Shown: piece after piece, positions 9,496 to 18,169 of the stretch
Numbering within the stretch: the first letter of the stretch is position 1
Layout: each line of letters starts with the position of its first letter
Assembly (NCBI RefSeq): GCF_001426865.1
Contig: NZ_LMFO01000033.1
Coordinates: 62,001-126,000, forward strand
From: Paenibacillus sp. Root52
GTDB taxonomy: Bacteria; Bacillota; Bacilli; Paenibacillales; Paenibacillaceae
Direction of reading: 5' to 3'
DNA length: 64,000 bases
Translations under genes and position numbers: made by a program
Notes under the pieces: model-generated
Told to the model about the DNA's origin: nothing
Database searches by the model: none
What the model saw: the letters and a program-made list of their open reading frames with translations, nothing else

Positions 9496-10014
9496 ATGTT
9501 CAATATGGATTTCGACATTCGACAGATCCGAGATTACTATGACACACAGCTACAAGAATATGATTACAAGCAATTATTGAGTTTAGGTGTGAGCCGTCAT
9601 AATGCCGATTTTATGATCGAGGTGGGTATACCCGCAAAATTCGATATTTTTGTATTCTATGATTTAGTCCATTTTCAGAAATGCACCATTGATGGTGAGT
9701 CTTTTATCCAGATAGGCCATTATAGTTTTAGTGAGTATGGGCTATACCTTAAAGAAGGTAGTAATGGACTGTACGCAAGCTCTTCCTTCCACGAGCCTCA
9801 TGTATATAAGCTGAACCAAGATATGAAGACATTCTTCTTATTTCATCTCGTTAGGAACGAAGTAGCGATGCAAATGAGGCAGGAAGGCAAATATACTACA
9901 TATAACTATGCTGATGAGTTACATGAGATATTTAAAGAACTTGATCCAATCGCAATGAACGATGTTGAAGGGTATTGGTCGCATCTAATCGAGGATTACA
10001 AAACTGGACTATGA
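9496..10014 (+). CDS. SUKH-4-like protein (putative immunity protein)
   Basis: 172 residues. The pattern of a helical N-terminus, LLSLGVSRHNADFMIEVGIP, an aromatic beta strand (FDIFVFYDL), FIQIGHYSFSEYGLYLKEGS with a downstream hydrophobic strand and a C-terminal helix with FFLFHLVRNE resembles SUKH-4 immunity proteins of polymorphic toxin systems. The similarity is judged by eye and is moderate. Ribosome site GGGGGT lies upstream. Its neighbour at 10134 is a clearer SUKH member, which supports the call. No cognate toxin gene is nearby. Confidence 0.5.
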   Translation: MFNMDFDIRQIRDYYDTQLQEYDYKQLLSLGVSRHNADFMIEVGIPAKFDIFVFYDLVHFQKCTIDGESFIQIGHYSFSEYGLYLKEGSNGLYASSSFHEPHVYKLNQDMKTFFLFHLVRNEVAMQMRQEGKYTTYNYADELHEIFKELDPIAMNDVEGYWSHLIEDYKTGL

Positions 10015-10082
10015 GTCCTTTTGTGCTCCTATGAACATCTAACTCTACAATCAGGCTTAACTGGAGACGAGCATCTGGAAAG

Positions 10083-10091
10083 TGGTATAAT
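10083..10091 (+). promoter_or_regulatory. Extended -10 promoter element
   Basis: TGGTATAAT is a perfect extended -10 (TGnTATAAT) 43 bases before the ATG at 10134; a -35 is not obvious. It would let the TPR-SUKH gene be transcribed on its own. Confidence 0.6.
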
Positions 10092-10133
10092 TTTCAACAA
10101 GTTGTTTAACGTGAATGAACGGGGAGGATAACC

Positions 10134-11114
10134 ATGAGAGACGATCTGTTGGTTCAGCTAGAAGAGTGGCATGAAGAGGATAAATATCAGAGCATCGTAG
10201 ATGCAGTTCAAGCAATTCCTGCGGAAGAAAGAAATTACGAGTTGGTTAACCATTTGGGGAGAGCGCTGAATAATCTGGAGCGTTATGAAGAGGCAGTTGA
10301 ACAATTCCTGACGGTTGCCGAAGAGGGCAAAGATGATGCACTGTGGCATTATCGGATTGGTCTAGCCTACTACTATCTAGAGCAATATGATCGTGCAGAG
10401 GAAGCTTTTGAGAGATCGGATGAGCTGGAACCTGGGGATGAGGATACCCTAGAATTTCTGGAGTGGATTCGAAACAATGACAGTGATGAATCCGATGAGG
10501 AGACAGAAGTTGAAGAAGATTCTGAACCTGACCATGAGTCTGAACTTGATTCGGAGTCTGTAGAAGAGATTACAACCTCTGCGCCTACAGTGATAACAGT
10601 TCAGCTTAATGAAAACTTCGATCCGACCCACTTCTGGAATGATAGTGAGCAGGCTTTGGAGCAATATGTATCTAATCCGCCAAGTGAGGGTCTCATCGCT
10701 TCCGTTGAAGAGGAACTGGTCTTCAGACTACCAGATTCTTATGTTCAGATGATGAAGAACCATAATGGAGGCGTGCCGAACAATCGGTATTTCCCTATTG
10801 GTGCAACAGATTCAGGTGTGGAAGAGTACATCGAGTTGAAGGGGATCTTGGGAATTGGCCGTGAGAAATCGAATTCACTGTGCGGATCTGCGGGAAGCTG
10901 GGCTTTGATCGAGCAAGGTGGTTATCCGGAATTTGGAGTGGTGCTTAGTGAGTGTGCCTCTCAGTCTGGAGTGGTCATGCTGGATTATCGTTCAGCTGGA
11001 AATGACGCGGAACCGGAGGTCGTTCACGTGGACAAGGACAACCAGTACAGGGTGACGACGCTTGCGCCAAACTTCGAGACATTTGTTCAGGGGCTTGTGC
11101 ATCGAGAGGGGTAG
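10134..11114 (+). CDS. TPR-SUKH-1 (SMI1/KNR4 family) protein
   Basis: 326 residues. N-terminal TPR-like helices (about 1-115: NHLGRALNNLERYEEAVEQF, WHYRIGLAYYYLEQYDRAEE), an extremely acidic linker (about 118-155, Ser/Asp/Glu-rich), then a SUKH-1/Smi1 domain (about 185-322) with LPDSYVQMMKNHNGGVPNNR, ILGIGREKS, YPEFGVVLSECASQSGVVML and a final helix NFETFVQGLV. SUKH-1 proteins often serve as immunity proteins to contact-dependent or other polymorphic toxins; in other settings they are general interaction domains. The fusion to TPR through an acidic linker suggests binding of a basic protein partner. Ribosome site GGGGAGG lies about 7 bases upstream. Confidence 0.85.
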   Translation: MRDDLLVQLEEWHEEDKYQSIVDAVQAIPAEERNYELVNHLGRALNNLERYEEAVEQFLTVAEEGKDDALWHYRIGLAYYYLEQYDRAEEAFERSDELEPGDEDTLEFLEWIRNNDSDESDEETEVEEDSEPDHESELDSESVEEITTSAPTVITVQLNENFDPTHFWNDSEQALEQYVSNPPSEGLIASVEEELVFRLPDSYVQMMKNHNGGVPNNRYFPIGATDSGVEEYIELKGILGIGREKSNSLCGSAGSWALIEQGGYPEFGVVLSECASQSGVVMLDYRSAGNDAEPEVVHVDKDNQYRVTTLAPNFETFVQGLVHREG

Positions 11115-11144
11115 AAAGAACCTGAGGGGAAGATCGGATGGTAG

Positions 11145-11267
11145 CGCAAGGGTTGGTTTCCTTATTATTGGGACAAGTTCTGTCTGAATGATGAATTAAG
11201 TAGCATTGTGGAAAAGATTATCGGGGAAAGCCCCTATAGATTCATGGGCACAGCGCAGTATAAATAA
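11145..11267 (+). pseudogene. Possible 3' gene remnant
   Basis: Between two genes one frame, opened only by a stop at 11142-11144, reads as plausible protein: RKGWFPYYWDKFC, then ELSSIVEKIIGESPYRF, and ends at the TAA at 11265-11267. It has no start codon with a ribosome site. It could be the C-terminal scrap of a lost gene next to the SUKH cluster. It is too short to identify. Confidence 0.3.
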
Positions 11268-11278
11268 AGAGCTTAAAC

Positions 11279-11314
11279 AAGCCGTAGTAGGAGCGAGTGC
11301 TCCCTCTACGGCTT
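11279..11314. terminator. Bidirectional terminator
   Basis: Inverted repeat AAGCCGTAG / CTACGGCTT with a 18-base loop lies between the convergent SUKH and DinB genes; T-rich sequence follows the stem on the plus strand and the A-rich left flank serves the minus strand. Confidence 0.7.
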
Positions 11315-11345
11315 ATTGTTGTCTATCTAGGCTCGACTCTGCGGT

Positions 11346-11843
11346 TTAAGCTGGGTAACCGCCTCCAGGTGGCGGCCATGCCCCGTAGAAACGACGTAAC
11401 AGTACAATCTCTCCTAGATGATAGGAGTTGTGAGATGCAATGTTGCGCAGCAGTCCAGCGATCGTCTCACCTGGGAAATACGGCAATGTGTTATCCAGTT
11501 GAGCTGTCTTCGCAATAGTTACCGCCTGATCAATACCAGCTAGAAAAGCCTGAATATCTGCTGTCCACGTCGCTTCATCCTGCGGTTCTGTCTCTTCAGG
11601 CCAGCTCTCCATAACATTGGCAGGAAGTTGTGGCTTCTTTCCCTCGATATGTGTCAACATGAATTGTTGCCAGTAGTGCATGTGTTTAACGAGCTGATAG
11701 ATTGTGTACGGCATATGTTCATGAACGCGCCCGGCGAGCTCCACGCTGATGTCGGGTAGAGCGCGAGCAATGGGTAGATGCCCACGTTCCCCAACGAGTG
11801 ATTTTACCAAAGCTTGTCCAAACGATTGATTTGCATCCGACAT
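11346..11843 (-). CDS. DinB-family protein
   Basis: 165 residues, the usual size for the DinB/YfiT-like four-helix bundle. Histidines expected to bind a divalent metal are present in VKHMHYWQQF and in HNSYHLGEIVLLRR near the C-terminus. Family members include thiol S-transferases and damage-inducible proteins, and the substrate here cannot be deduced. The C-terminal GAWPPPGGGYPA is typical. A good ribosome site (GAGGAG) precedes the ATG. It is transcribed away from pyrK. Confidence 0.85.
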   Translation of the reverse strand: MSDANQSFGQALVKSLVGERGHLPIARALPDISVELAGRVHEHMPYTIYQLVKHMHYWQQFMLTHIEGKKPQLPANVMESWPEETEPQDEATWTADIQAFLAGIDQAVTIAKTAQLDNTLPYFPGETIAGLLRNIASHNSYHLGEIVLLRRFYGAWPPPGGGYPA

Positions 11844-11998
11844 GCGGAGTCATCTCCTCTAATTCTCTAATTAAGTTTGTGATCTTAAGAATAGTATACA
11901 ATTAAATTTTGCAAAACAAAAATAGTGCATCACAGCTCCGCCCCCAGTGGTTCAGAGTGATCGACGTTATGATGATCCAGGTGCAGAACTTAATCTAT

Positions 11999-12016
11999 GA
12001 TTCACAATGTGAAATC
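11999..12016. promoter_or_regulatory. Dyad upstream of pyrK
   Basis: TTCAC-AAT-GTGAA (12001-12013) is a perfect inverted repeat, extended imperfectly to GAT...ATC, in the interval between dinB-like and pyrK, about 60 bases before the pyrK start. It could be an operator; no known regulator consensus was matched with confidence. Confidence 0.4.
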
Positions 12017-12073
12017 TGTCACGTACTGTTTGAACCTTTTGCGATATAGTGAGTGGTTAATGGAGGGGTTATA

Positions 12074-12781
12074 TTGGCTATGGCTATGATCATTTCGAAT
12101 GAAGCACTTGCTCCGCAGATCTATGTGATGAAAGTACAGGGAACTTACAAGGGGAAGATGGGACAGTTCTACATGCTCCGCAGCGGAATGAGTTACCCAC
12201 TGTTACCTAGGCCGATAAGCATTTATGACATCGGGGAACATGACATTTCCTTTTTGTACCGTGTTGTTGGAGAAGGGACACGGCAGTTATCGAAGCTATT
12301 GCCTGGTCAGGAGATTAAGCTGGAGGGGCCGTTCGGGAATGGTTTCCCACAGGTCGAGGGGAGCTTGGCTCTCATTGGAGGTGGCATGGGTACCGCTCCA
12401 TTACTGCTGGCTGCGAAGCATTACCCTCATGCACATGTGTATCTAGGATTTGCGGAGCAATCCTTCGGCGTTGAAGCCTTTCAGGCTGTGGCAGCTTCTG
12501 TGCAAGTGAAGGTTGGCGGGAGTATTGTGGAGCTGGTTAATCCAGCGCATTACAAGTATATGTTCTCCTGTGGCCCGACTCCCATGCTTCAGGCTCTTGC
12601 GCTGCAAACAGTAGGGACATCTTCTCGTTTATACATTTCCACGGAACGGCATATGGCTTGTGGCATTGGTGCGTGCTTAGGTTGTACAATTCGCACCCGT
12701 ACAGGTAATCGTAGGGTCTGTAAGGAAGGACCTGTATTCCCCGTTGAGGAGGTGGAGTTCGATGATCTCCATGGCATGTAA
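12074..12781 (+). CDS. pyrK: Dihydroorotate dehydrogenase electron-transfer subunit PyrK
   Basis: Iron-sulfur flavoprotein that passes electrons from the PyrD subunit to NAD+ in class 1B dihydroorotate dehydrogenase (pyrimidine synthesis). About 235 residues. The FAD site RPISIYDI (about 46-53), the NAD-binding loop GGGMGTAP (about 102-109) and the four [2Fe-2S] cysteines (about 196, 201, 204, 216; CGIGACLGC and RVC) are all present. I chose the TTG at 12074 because GGAGGGG is about 6 bases upstream; the ATG at 12080 is an alternative. The 3' end overlaps pyrD. Confidence 0.92.
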   Translation: MAMAMIISNEALAPQIYVMKVQGTYKGKMGQFYMLRSGMSYPLLPRPISIYDIGEHDISFLYRVVGEGTRQLSKLLPGQEIKLEGPFGNGFPQVEGSLALIGGGMGTAPLLLAAKHYPHAHVYLGFAEQSFGVEAFQAVAASVQVKVGGSIVELVNPAHYKYMFSCGPTPMLQALALQTVGTSSRLYISTERHMACGIGACLGCTIRTRTGNRRVCKEGPVFPVEEVEFDDLHGM

Positions 12782-13694
12782 TATTGCAGGTGTGTCTATG
12801 AAAAATCCGATCATTATGGCTTCAGGCACGTATGGATTTGGACGTGAATATCAGGAATATGTTGCGCCTGCCCTATTGGGTGGCATCGTTGGTAAGGGGT
12901 TAACCTTGCATCCGAAGGACGGTAATCAGGGTGTGCGAATCAATGAAACGGCGTCTGGCTTGCTCAATAGTGTAGGTCTGGAGAATCCGGGGGTTGTTGC
13001 CTTTCTAAAAGATGAACTGGATGAGATGACTCGCTGGGATACGGCAGTAATTGCCAATATAGGCGGTGCCAATCTGGAGGAATATGTGCAGGCTGTGGCC
13101 TTGATTACGGAAAATGCACAGAAACGGCGTACGATGAATCGCAGGGGAGTGGATATGCTGGAGCTGAACATCTCTTGTCCCAATGTGAAGCAGGGAGGGA
13201 TGCAATTCGGCGTTCAGACGGAAATGGCGCGGGAAGTGGTGCGACAGGTGCGTAACGTAACAACACTCCCGCTGGTCGTTAAGCTATCTCCTAATGCAGA
13301 GAATATTACAGAGATGGCGATCATGTGTGAGAAGGAGGGGGCAGACGGCGTATCCCTAATTAACACCTTTTCAGCGATGAAAATTGATATCCGTCGTCGC
13401 CGTAGTGTATTTGAGAATACGTACGCAGGTCTCTCTGGGCCTGCGATCAAGCCGATTGCGCTACGAATGGTGCATCAAGTGGCTCAGGCGGTATCTATCC
13501 CAGTGATCGGCATCGGCGGAATTAGCTCTGTCGAGGATATTATTGAGTTCACGATGGCAGGTGCGGCAGCCATTCAGATTGGAACCTATAATTTCGTTCA
13601 GTTGCGGGCAGGAGCGGAATTGGTAGAAGGTCTTGAACAGTGGATGCAGCGGGAAAAGGTGAATTCGTTGGATGAGATCCGAGGAATCATATAA
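12762..13694 (+). CDS. pyrD: Dihydroorotate dehydrogenase catalytic subunit, class 1B
   Basis: Oxidises dihydroorotate to orotate with FMN and forms a heterotetramer with PyrK. About 310 residues, standard length. The catalytic-loop cysteine typical of class 1B is in ELNISCPNVKQGG (Cys about 139). FMN-binding GIGGISSVEDIIEF and AGAAAIQIGTYNF are intact. ATG 12762 follows GAGGAGGTGGAG and overlaps the end of pyrK by 20 bases, which implies translational coupling; an in-frame start at 12744 would be inside pyrK. No other pyr gene is adjacent. Confidence 0.93.
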   Translation: MISMACNIAGVSMKNPIIMASGTYGFGREYQEYVAPALLGGIVGKGLTLHPKDGNQGVRINETASGLLNSVGLENPGVVAFLKDELDEMTRWDTAVIANIGGANLEEYVQAVALITENAQKRRTMNRRGVDMLELNISCPNVKQGGMQFGVQTEMAREVVRQVRNVTTLPLVVKLSPNAENITEMAIMCEKEGADGVSLINTFSAMKIDIRRRRSVFENTYAGLSGPAIKPIALRMVHQVAQAVSIPVIGIGGISSVEDIIEFTMAGAAAIQIGTYNFVQLRAGAELVEGLEQWMQREKVNSLDEIRGII

Positions 13695-13736
13695 AGGACG
13701 AAGGGCTTCTATCCTCATTTATATAGTGTAAACTTA

Positions 13737-13770
13737 AAGCTGTTGTTGGTAGGCATACCGAGGACAGCTT
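13737..13770 (+). terminator. Probable terminator after pyrD
   Basis: AAGCTGT / ACAGCTT flanks an inner GGTA-GGCA-TACC stem, followed by TTGTTTGG. The T-tract is weak. Confidence 0.5.
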
Positions 13771-13924
13771 GTTTGGCGTGACTTCATAAGGATTCCATAG
13801 TCAGATCATTTGATTGATATTGTTGCAGATTTACAGACCCTGACCTATAGTAATTAGTAACAATTGTAATCGTTAAAAAATAAAATAGCGGATTGAATAT
13901 GAGGAAGAGAACTGTAAATTTCTG

Positions 13925-13933
13925 TGTTATAAT
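13925..13933 (+). promoter_or_regulatory. Extended -10 promoter for the BTAD response regulator
   Basis: TGTTATAAT matches TGnTATAAT and lies 39 bases before the GTG start at 13973. No clear -35. Confidence 0.6.
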
Positions 13934-13972
13934 AATGTATCTCAAGACTTCGGAATCAAGGAGGAAGCTCCT

Positions 13973-15127
13973 GTGAAGGTCATATTAGTTGACGATGAAC
14001 GTTTAGCATTGATCGGCCTTAAGAAAATACTAGAGAAAGAAGTCAGTGGGGTTGAAGTTCTGGCTACCTACTCTGATCCAACAGAGGTAATGACGGGAGT
14101 CATGATACAACGCCCTGATGTGGTGTTTCTGGATATTCACATGCCGGAGATTAATGGTCTAGAGCTGGGCAGGAAGATCCAACAGGCAGCACCTGATATC
14201 GAGATTATTTTTGTGACCAGTCATGATCAATATGCTGTGCATGCATTCGATTTACAGGCCTTAGACTATGTGATGAAGCCGATCAAGAAGGATCGTTTCC
14301 AGCAGACGTTAAGCCGGGTAAGGGAAAGATTGAATTTGAAACGGGAGCAAAAGGGCAGGGATACGAATACACCTCTCATTTGTTGTTTTAATCAGATACA
14401 ATTCAAGTTGCCTGGTCAGGAGGCGCAAACGGCCAAGTGGCGTACAAGTAAAGCCCAAGAGCTCTTCGCCTATCTGCTTCATCACCGCAATCAGATTATC
14501 CATCGCAGTACCTTGCTTGAGCTGTTATGGCCAGAGCTGGAAGAGGACAAGACCGTGCATCAGCTCTACACCGCGATGTACCATGTACGCCAAACCCTCA
14601 AAGCCTATCATATGGATATGGTCACGATCCAGAGTGGACATCTGGAAGCAGGCTACCGTCTGGAATTAGGTGAAGTTCAGTTAGATAGTGAGCGGTGGGA
14701 ACAGGAAGTGAAGCAGTGGAAGAGTGTGGATTCAAGTACAGTGGATGCTTATGAGCATGTGCTAGGGTTATACAAAGGCACGTATCTTGGGAACTATGAG
14801 TACATGTGGGCAGAGCCCGAACGGGAAAGACTACGGTATCTGTGGTTATTCCATATGAGACAACTCATCCATTATTATCAGCAACAAGAGCTGCATGAGA
14901 AGGTCATTGAGAATACACGCCGGATTCAGCAGTTGCTGCCTGATGAGGAAGAGAGTTATTTTATCCTTATGAAGTTATATGATGAGTTAGATAATGATTA
15001 TGGTGTAGAAGAGCAATATCGCCTGCTAACGACTAGAATGGAACAGGATTTAGAGATTCCGGTCAGTCAGAACATCAGGGAATGGTACCAAGATTGGAAG
15101 CAGGGTTTAACGAAAATTAGAAAATAA
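13973..15127 (+). CDS. Response regulator with winged-helix and BTAD domains
   Basis: 384 residues. Receiver domain (1-120) with acidic pocket VDDE, phospho-Asp 54 in VVFLDIHMPE, and the conserved Lys in YVMKPIKKD. Then an OmpR/SARP-type winged helix (about 150-230, RTSKAQELFAYLLHHRNQ, LLELLWPE) and a bacterial transcriptional activation domain (about 240-380, LGLYKGTYLGNYEYMWAEPE). It binds DNA as an activator in response to phosphorylation. GTG start with AAGGAGG upstream. No histidine kinase gene is adjacent in the same transcription unit (a terminator separates it from the downstream kinase), so its partner is unknown. Confidence 0.9.
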   Translation: MKVILVDDERLALIGLKKILEKEVSGVEVLATYSDPTEVMTGVMIQRPDVVFLDIHMPEINGLELGRKIQQAAPDIEIIFVTSHDQYAVHAFDLQALDYVMKPIKKDRFQQTLSRVRERLNLKREQKGRDTNTPLICCFNQIQFKLPGQEAQTAKWRTSKAQELFAYLLHHRNQIIHRSTLLELLWPELEEDKTVHQLYTAMYHVRQTLKAYHMDMVTIQSGHLEAGYRLELGEVQLDSERWEQEVKQWKSVDSSTVDAYEHVLGLYKGTYLGNYEYMWAEPERERLRYLWLFHMRQLIHYYQQQELHEKVIENTRRIQQLLPDEEESYFILMKLYDELDNDYGVEEQYRLLTTRMEQDLEIPVSQNIREWYQDWKQGLTKIRK

Positions 15128-15203
15128 TACATGGGCTCCTTGCTTGCGCATCTGCCAATATTGAATATCGTACCAGCACAGATCGCTGTGTTGTTATATA
15201 ACC

Positions 15204-15235
15204 AAGACCGAATACATTGTTTTCGGTCTTTTTTT
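15204..15235 (+). terminator. Rho-independent terminator
   Basis: AAGACCGAA stem with a complementary TTCGGTCTT and a run of T, between the BTAD regulator and the GlnK-like kinase. Confidence 0.88.
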
Positions 15236-15365
15236 GATGGTTGGAAGGTGGGTTCCCTTATTTTAATTATTTCTAATGAACGTCCCATATGTTAGTATAT
15301 TTAACATTAGAAGCGCGGAGTGTAACAATAAGCGCTAATCGTTGTAATAGTAGGTGGAGAGATTG

Positions 15366-16679
15366 ATGCGTAACTGGGTCAGAAATGAAAACGTGCAAAT
15401 GACGGCCATCGCCTTGGCTACAGCTATTGGTGCACAGTTCAAGATTAATCCTTTTCGGGAAGACTATTTTCGCATCGGTCTAGGTGTCAGCATTTTTTTG
15501 TTTTTGCTGATGATAATGCCCCACTTATCTTATGTGAAGACAGGAATCCTGACAGGTTTTGCTAATCTGATCTTTCAATCTGTAGATCTGCTGAGCCATG
15601 TCAGTACGATGCCGATCTTAGAAAGTATGCGTGATAATGTAGGTGCAGGCATGTACTACGTTGTATTCGCTTATGGCTTAAGTAAGATTAAACATAGATT
15701 TCATGAGTTCCAGCCACTGGTTCTAGGTGGAATGATTACGATCATGGACTTCTCTTCCAATCTGACGGAGCTTCTGCTGCGCGGGATATTTAACGGTACG
15801 AACATTCTTTATATGAAGGAATGGTTGTATTTGTTGATTGTTGGAGCTCTGCGAAGCTACTTCGTTATTGGGTTATATAACAGCTTCGCGGTAAGGCAGA
15901 TGCGGCTTCTTCATGCTGAACAGGAGAAGCGGATGGAACAGATGATGAGTGTGAACTCAGGGTTATACGGTGAAGTCTTTTATCTAAAGAAGTCGATGAA
16001 TACTATCGAAGGCATTACGGCGGATAGTTATGAGCTGTATCGGGATCTGCGAGAAAATGAGATGAATGAATATAGTCAACGGACGCTGGGCATCGCACAG
16101 CAGATCCATGAGGTGAAGAAGGATTCTCAGCGTATTTTGGCAGGTCTGCTCAAGGTGTATGATAGTGAAAAGGCAGTTCATCTTCAATTATCCGAAATGC
16201 TGCACTTCGCTGCCAAGGGCAATCGGAAATATGCGGAGATGTTGAATAAACAGATTACGATTGAGATGCAACAGCAATTCGATTGTGAATCTCCATATTG
16301 TATTCCTCTACTCACCGTGATGAACAACCTGGTTGCGAATGCAGTAGAGGCGATTGAGACGCAAGGAACCATTCAGATTCATGTGTACGAACAGGAGATG
16401 GATGTGGTTTTTGAGGTTACGGACTCAGGCAAAGGAATTCCAGAATCGAAGCGGCAGATTATTTTTGAACCGGGGTATACGACCAAATACAATGAGGTAG
16501 GGATTGCTGCAACAGGCATCGGTCTATCTCATGTGCGTGATATTGTTCAATCCTTGGAAGGTACGATTACAGTAGATGTGCCTGAAGGTGCTAAGGGCTC
16601 TAGATTTGTCGTGTGCATTCCAAAAGTGAGTTTGGTAAAGGAGGCCGGGGTCGATGACGCTTTCTATTCTGATCGTTGA
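15366..16679 (+). CDS. glnK: GlnK-like sensor histidine kinase
   Basis: About 437 residues. Five to six membrane segments (about 12-190) precede a coiled linker. A non-HisKA-type phospho-acceptor region contains QIHEVKKDSQRILAGL (His about 248), as in the YcbA/GlnK group. The ATPase domain has NNLVANAVEAIE, DSGKGIPES and TGIGLSHVRDIV. Together with the overlapping YcbB-type regulator this matches Bacillus GlnK-GlnL, which senses glutamine and controls glutaminase and a glutamine transporter. No such target lies alongside here, so the ligand is inferred only from family resemblance. The ATG at 15366 has GGTGGAG upstream; an in-frame GTG at 15354 is less likely. Confidence 0.78.
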   Translation: MRNWVRNENVQMTAIALATAIGAQFKINPFREDYFRIGLGVSIFLFLLMIMPHLSYVKTGILTGFANLIFQSVDLLSHVSTMPILESMRDNVGAGMYYVVFAYGLSKIKHRFHEFQPLVLGGMITIMDFSSNLTELLLRGIFNGTNILYMKEWLYLLIVGALRSYFVIGLYNSFAVRQMRLLHAEQEKRMEQMMSVNSGLYGEVFYLKKSMNTIEGITADSYELYRDLRENEMNEYSQRTLGIAQQIHEVKKDSQRILAGLLKVYDSEKAVHLQLSEMLHFAAKGNRKYAEMLNKQITIEMQQQFDCESPYCIPLLTVMNNLVANAVEAIETQGTIQIHVYEQEMDVVFEVTDSGKGIPESKRQIIFEPGYTTKYNEVGIAATGIGLSHVRDIVQSLEGTITVDVPEGAKGSRFVVCIPKVSLVKEAGVDDAFYSDR

Positions 16680-17550
16680 TGATGATATCGTAAGTAGAAG
16701 TATGTTACAGGATATTATTGAAGAATGTGGAGCAGGTGAACTGGTAGGTACGGCAGAGGGGGGTATCGAAGGGGAGCAGATGATCATAAATCTGAGACCC
16801 GATGTAGTGCTTATTGATCTGCTAATGCCTGATCAGGATGGCATTGAGACCGTTGCCAGGCTCAAGGCACTTGGCTTCGCAGGTAAGTTTATTATGATCT
16901 CACAGGTAGATAACAAAGAAATGGTAGGTGCAGCTTACCAGCAAGGGATTGAATTCTTCATCCATAAGCCCATTAATCGTGTGGAAGTCGAGCATGTGCT
17001 CAAAAGGGTGAATGAGCAGTGGAAATATGAGCGTTATGTGCTTGAAATCCAGCAGTCCCTCACCAAATTCAACATTGTGGAGACACCCCCTATTGCGAAA
17101 GGACGCACTGTTCGTGATATATCGAGAGTCATACTGATGGATCTAGGTATTCTGGGTGAGAGTGGCAGCAAGGATGTTATCGCATTGATGGAATATGTCA
17201 TTGAACAGAAACAGGCTGTAGAGTGGCCCTCACTCAAGGAAATGTACGAAGCTGTTGCACAGACGTATAAGCCGACAGCCAAAGAGGTGGAGAAAGAAAG
17301 CAAGGCTATGGAACAGCGCATCCGGCGAACGGTTAATGCGGCGTTGACGAATATGGCTTCGATCGGCCTGACCGATTATAGCAATCACAAGTTTGAGCAC
17401 TATGCACCGCTCTACTTTGACTTTCAGGATGTTCGGATGAAGATGCGGGCGATGGAAGAGGATCAGCCTGGTGATAAAGGTAAGGTCAACATTAAGAAGT
17501 TCCTGCATGTGTTCTACATGGAGACGGTTGAGAAATTAAATGGCGGCTGA
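16654..17550 (+). CDS. glnL: GlnL-like (YcbB-family) response regulator
   Basis: 298 residues. Receiver domain 1-120 with VDDD, Asp 55 in VVLIDLLMPDQDG and Lys in FFIHKPINR, followed by a coiled linker and the YcbB-type DNA-binding domain (about 150-295; SKDVIALMEYV, EQRIRRTVNAALTNMASIG, PLYFDFQDVRMKMRAM). The start overlaps the kinase gene by 26 bases with GGAGG upstream, so the pair is translationally coupled. A terminator follows at once. Confidence 0.85.
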   Translation: MTLSILIVDDDIVSRSMLQDIIEECGAGELVGTAEGGIEGEQMIINLRPDVVLIDLLMPDQDGIETVARLKALGFAGKFIMISQVDNKEMVGAAYQQGIEFFIHKPINRVEVEHVLKRVNEQWKYERYVLEIQQSLTKFNIVETPPIAKGRTVRDISRVILMDLGILGESGSKDVIALMEYVIEQKQAVEWPSLKEMYEAVAQTYKPTAKEVEKESKAMEQRIRRTVNAALTNMASIGLTDYSNHKFEHYAPLYFDFQDVRMKMRAMEEDQPGDKGKVNIKKFLHVFYMETVEKLNGG

Positions 17551-17580
17551 ACCTGCTAATTAGCGGGTCGGTCTTTTTTT
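17551..17580 (+). terminator. Terminator of the glnK-glnL-like operon
   Basis: ACCTGCTAATTAGCGGGT hairpin, then GGTC and seven T, directly at the stop codon of the regulator. Confidence 0.75.
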
Positions 17581-17673
17581 GTGTTGGCTCATTTAGCTGT
17601 AGTAACAAACTTGGTATAGTTGTCTGGGTGTTTTTGGTATGATGAGCATATTGGAGCTTGAAGGAGGCTGCTT

Positions 17674-18078
17674 ATGGCCAGAGTCACACAGATGAACAAA
17701 GACATATTCACGGTTAACCTAGAAAGTGCCATCAAGGAAATCCAAGATAACGAAGAATTGCACTATGAAGAAGTTGCATTTATTGTTGAAGCTGTTGAGG
17801 AACCTGGCAAACCACTTGACGGAGCGGATGACATGATGCGATTGTGGATACTGGCGAAGAAAAATGTAGAGGGCAGACAATTTTCACTTCAAAATGCTGT
17901 GGATCTGCTTGCATGGAAGGCGCCTTTTGTACCGATCTGGATTGATGTATCGTTTGTGAAGATGGACGAAGCCAAAGCAATTTTCAAACTCAAATCCAGC
18001 CTGAGGTTAAGGAAACCAACGCTACTACGGAATGCAGACACAGGGCATGCCCCGTTCAGAGCTGTACTTAACGTGTAA
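17674..18078 (+). CDS. Hypothetical protein, 134 aa
   Basis: Not recognised. Soluble protein, N-terminal half acidic (KEIQDNEELHYEEVAFIVEA), C-terminal tail basic (SSLRLRKPTLLRN). ATG 17674 has AAGGAGG about 8 bases upstream. It stands alone between a terminator and the esterase gene. Confidence 0.65.
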   Translation: MARVTQMNKDIFTVNLESAIKEIQDNEELHYEEVAFIVEAVEEPGKPLDGADDMMRLWILAKKNVEGRQFSLQNAVDLLAWKAPFVPIWIDVSFVKMDEAKAIFKLKSSLRLRKPTLLRNADTGHAPFRAVLNV

Positions 18079-18169
18079 CACCTTTTGCATATAGAATAAT
18101 AATAGATCTACATAAGAGATGGGAAAACCTGCTGTAGCGCAGAACAAAGTCCAAGAGAAGGGTTGTGTG

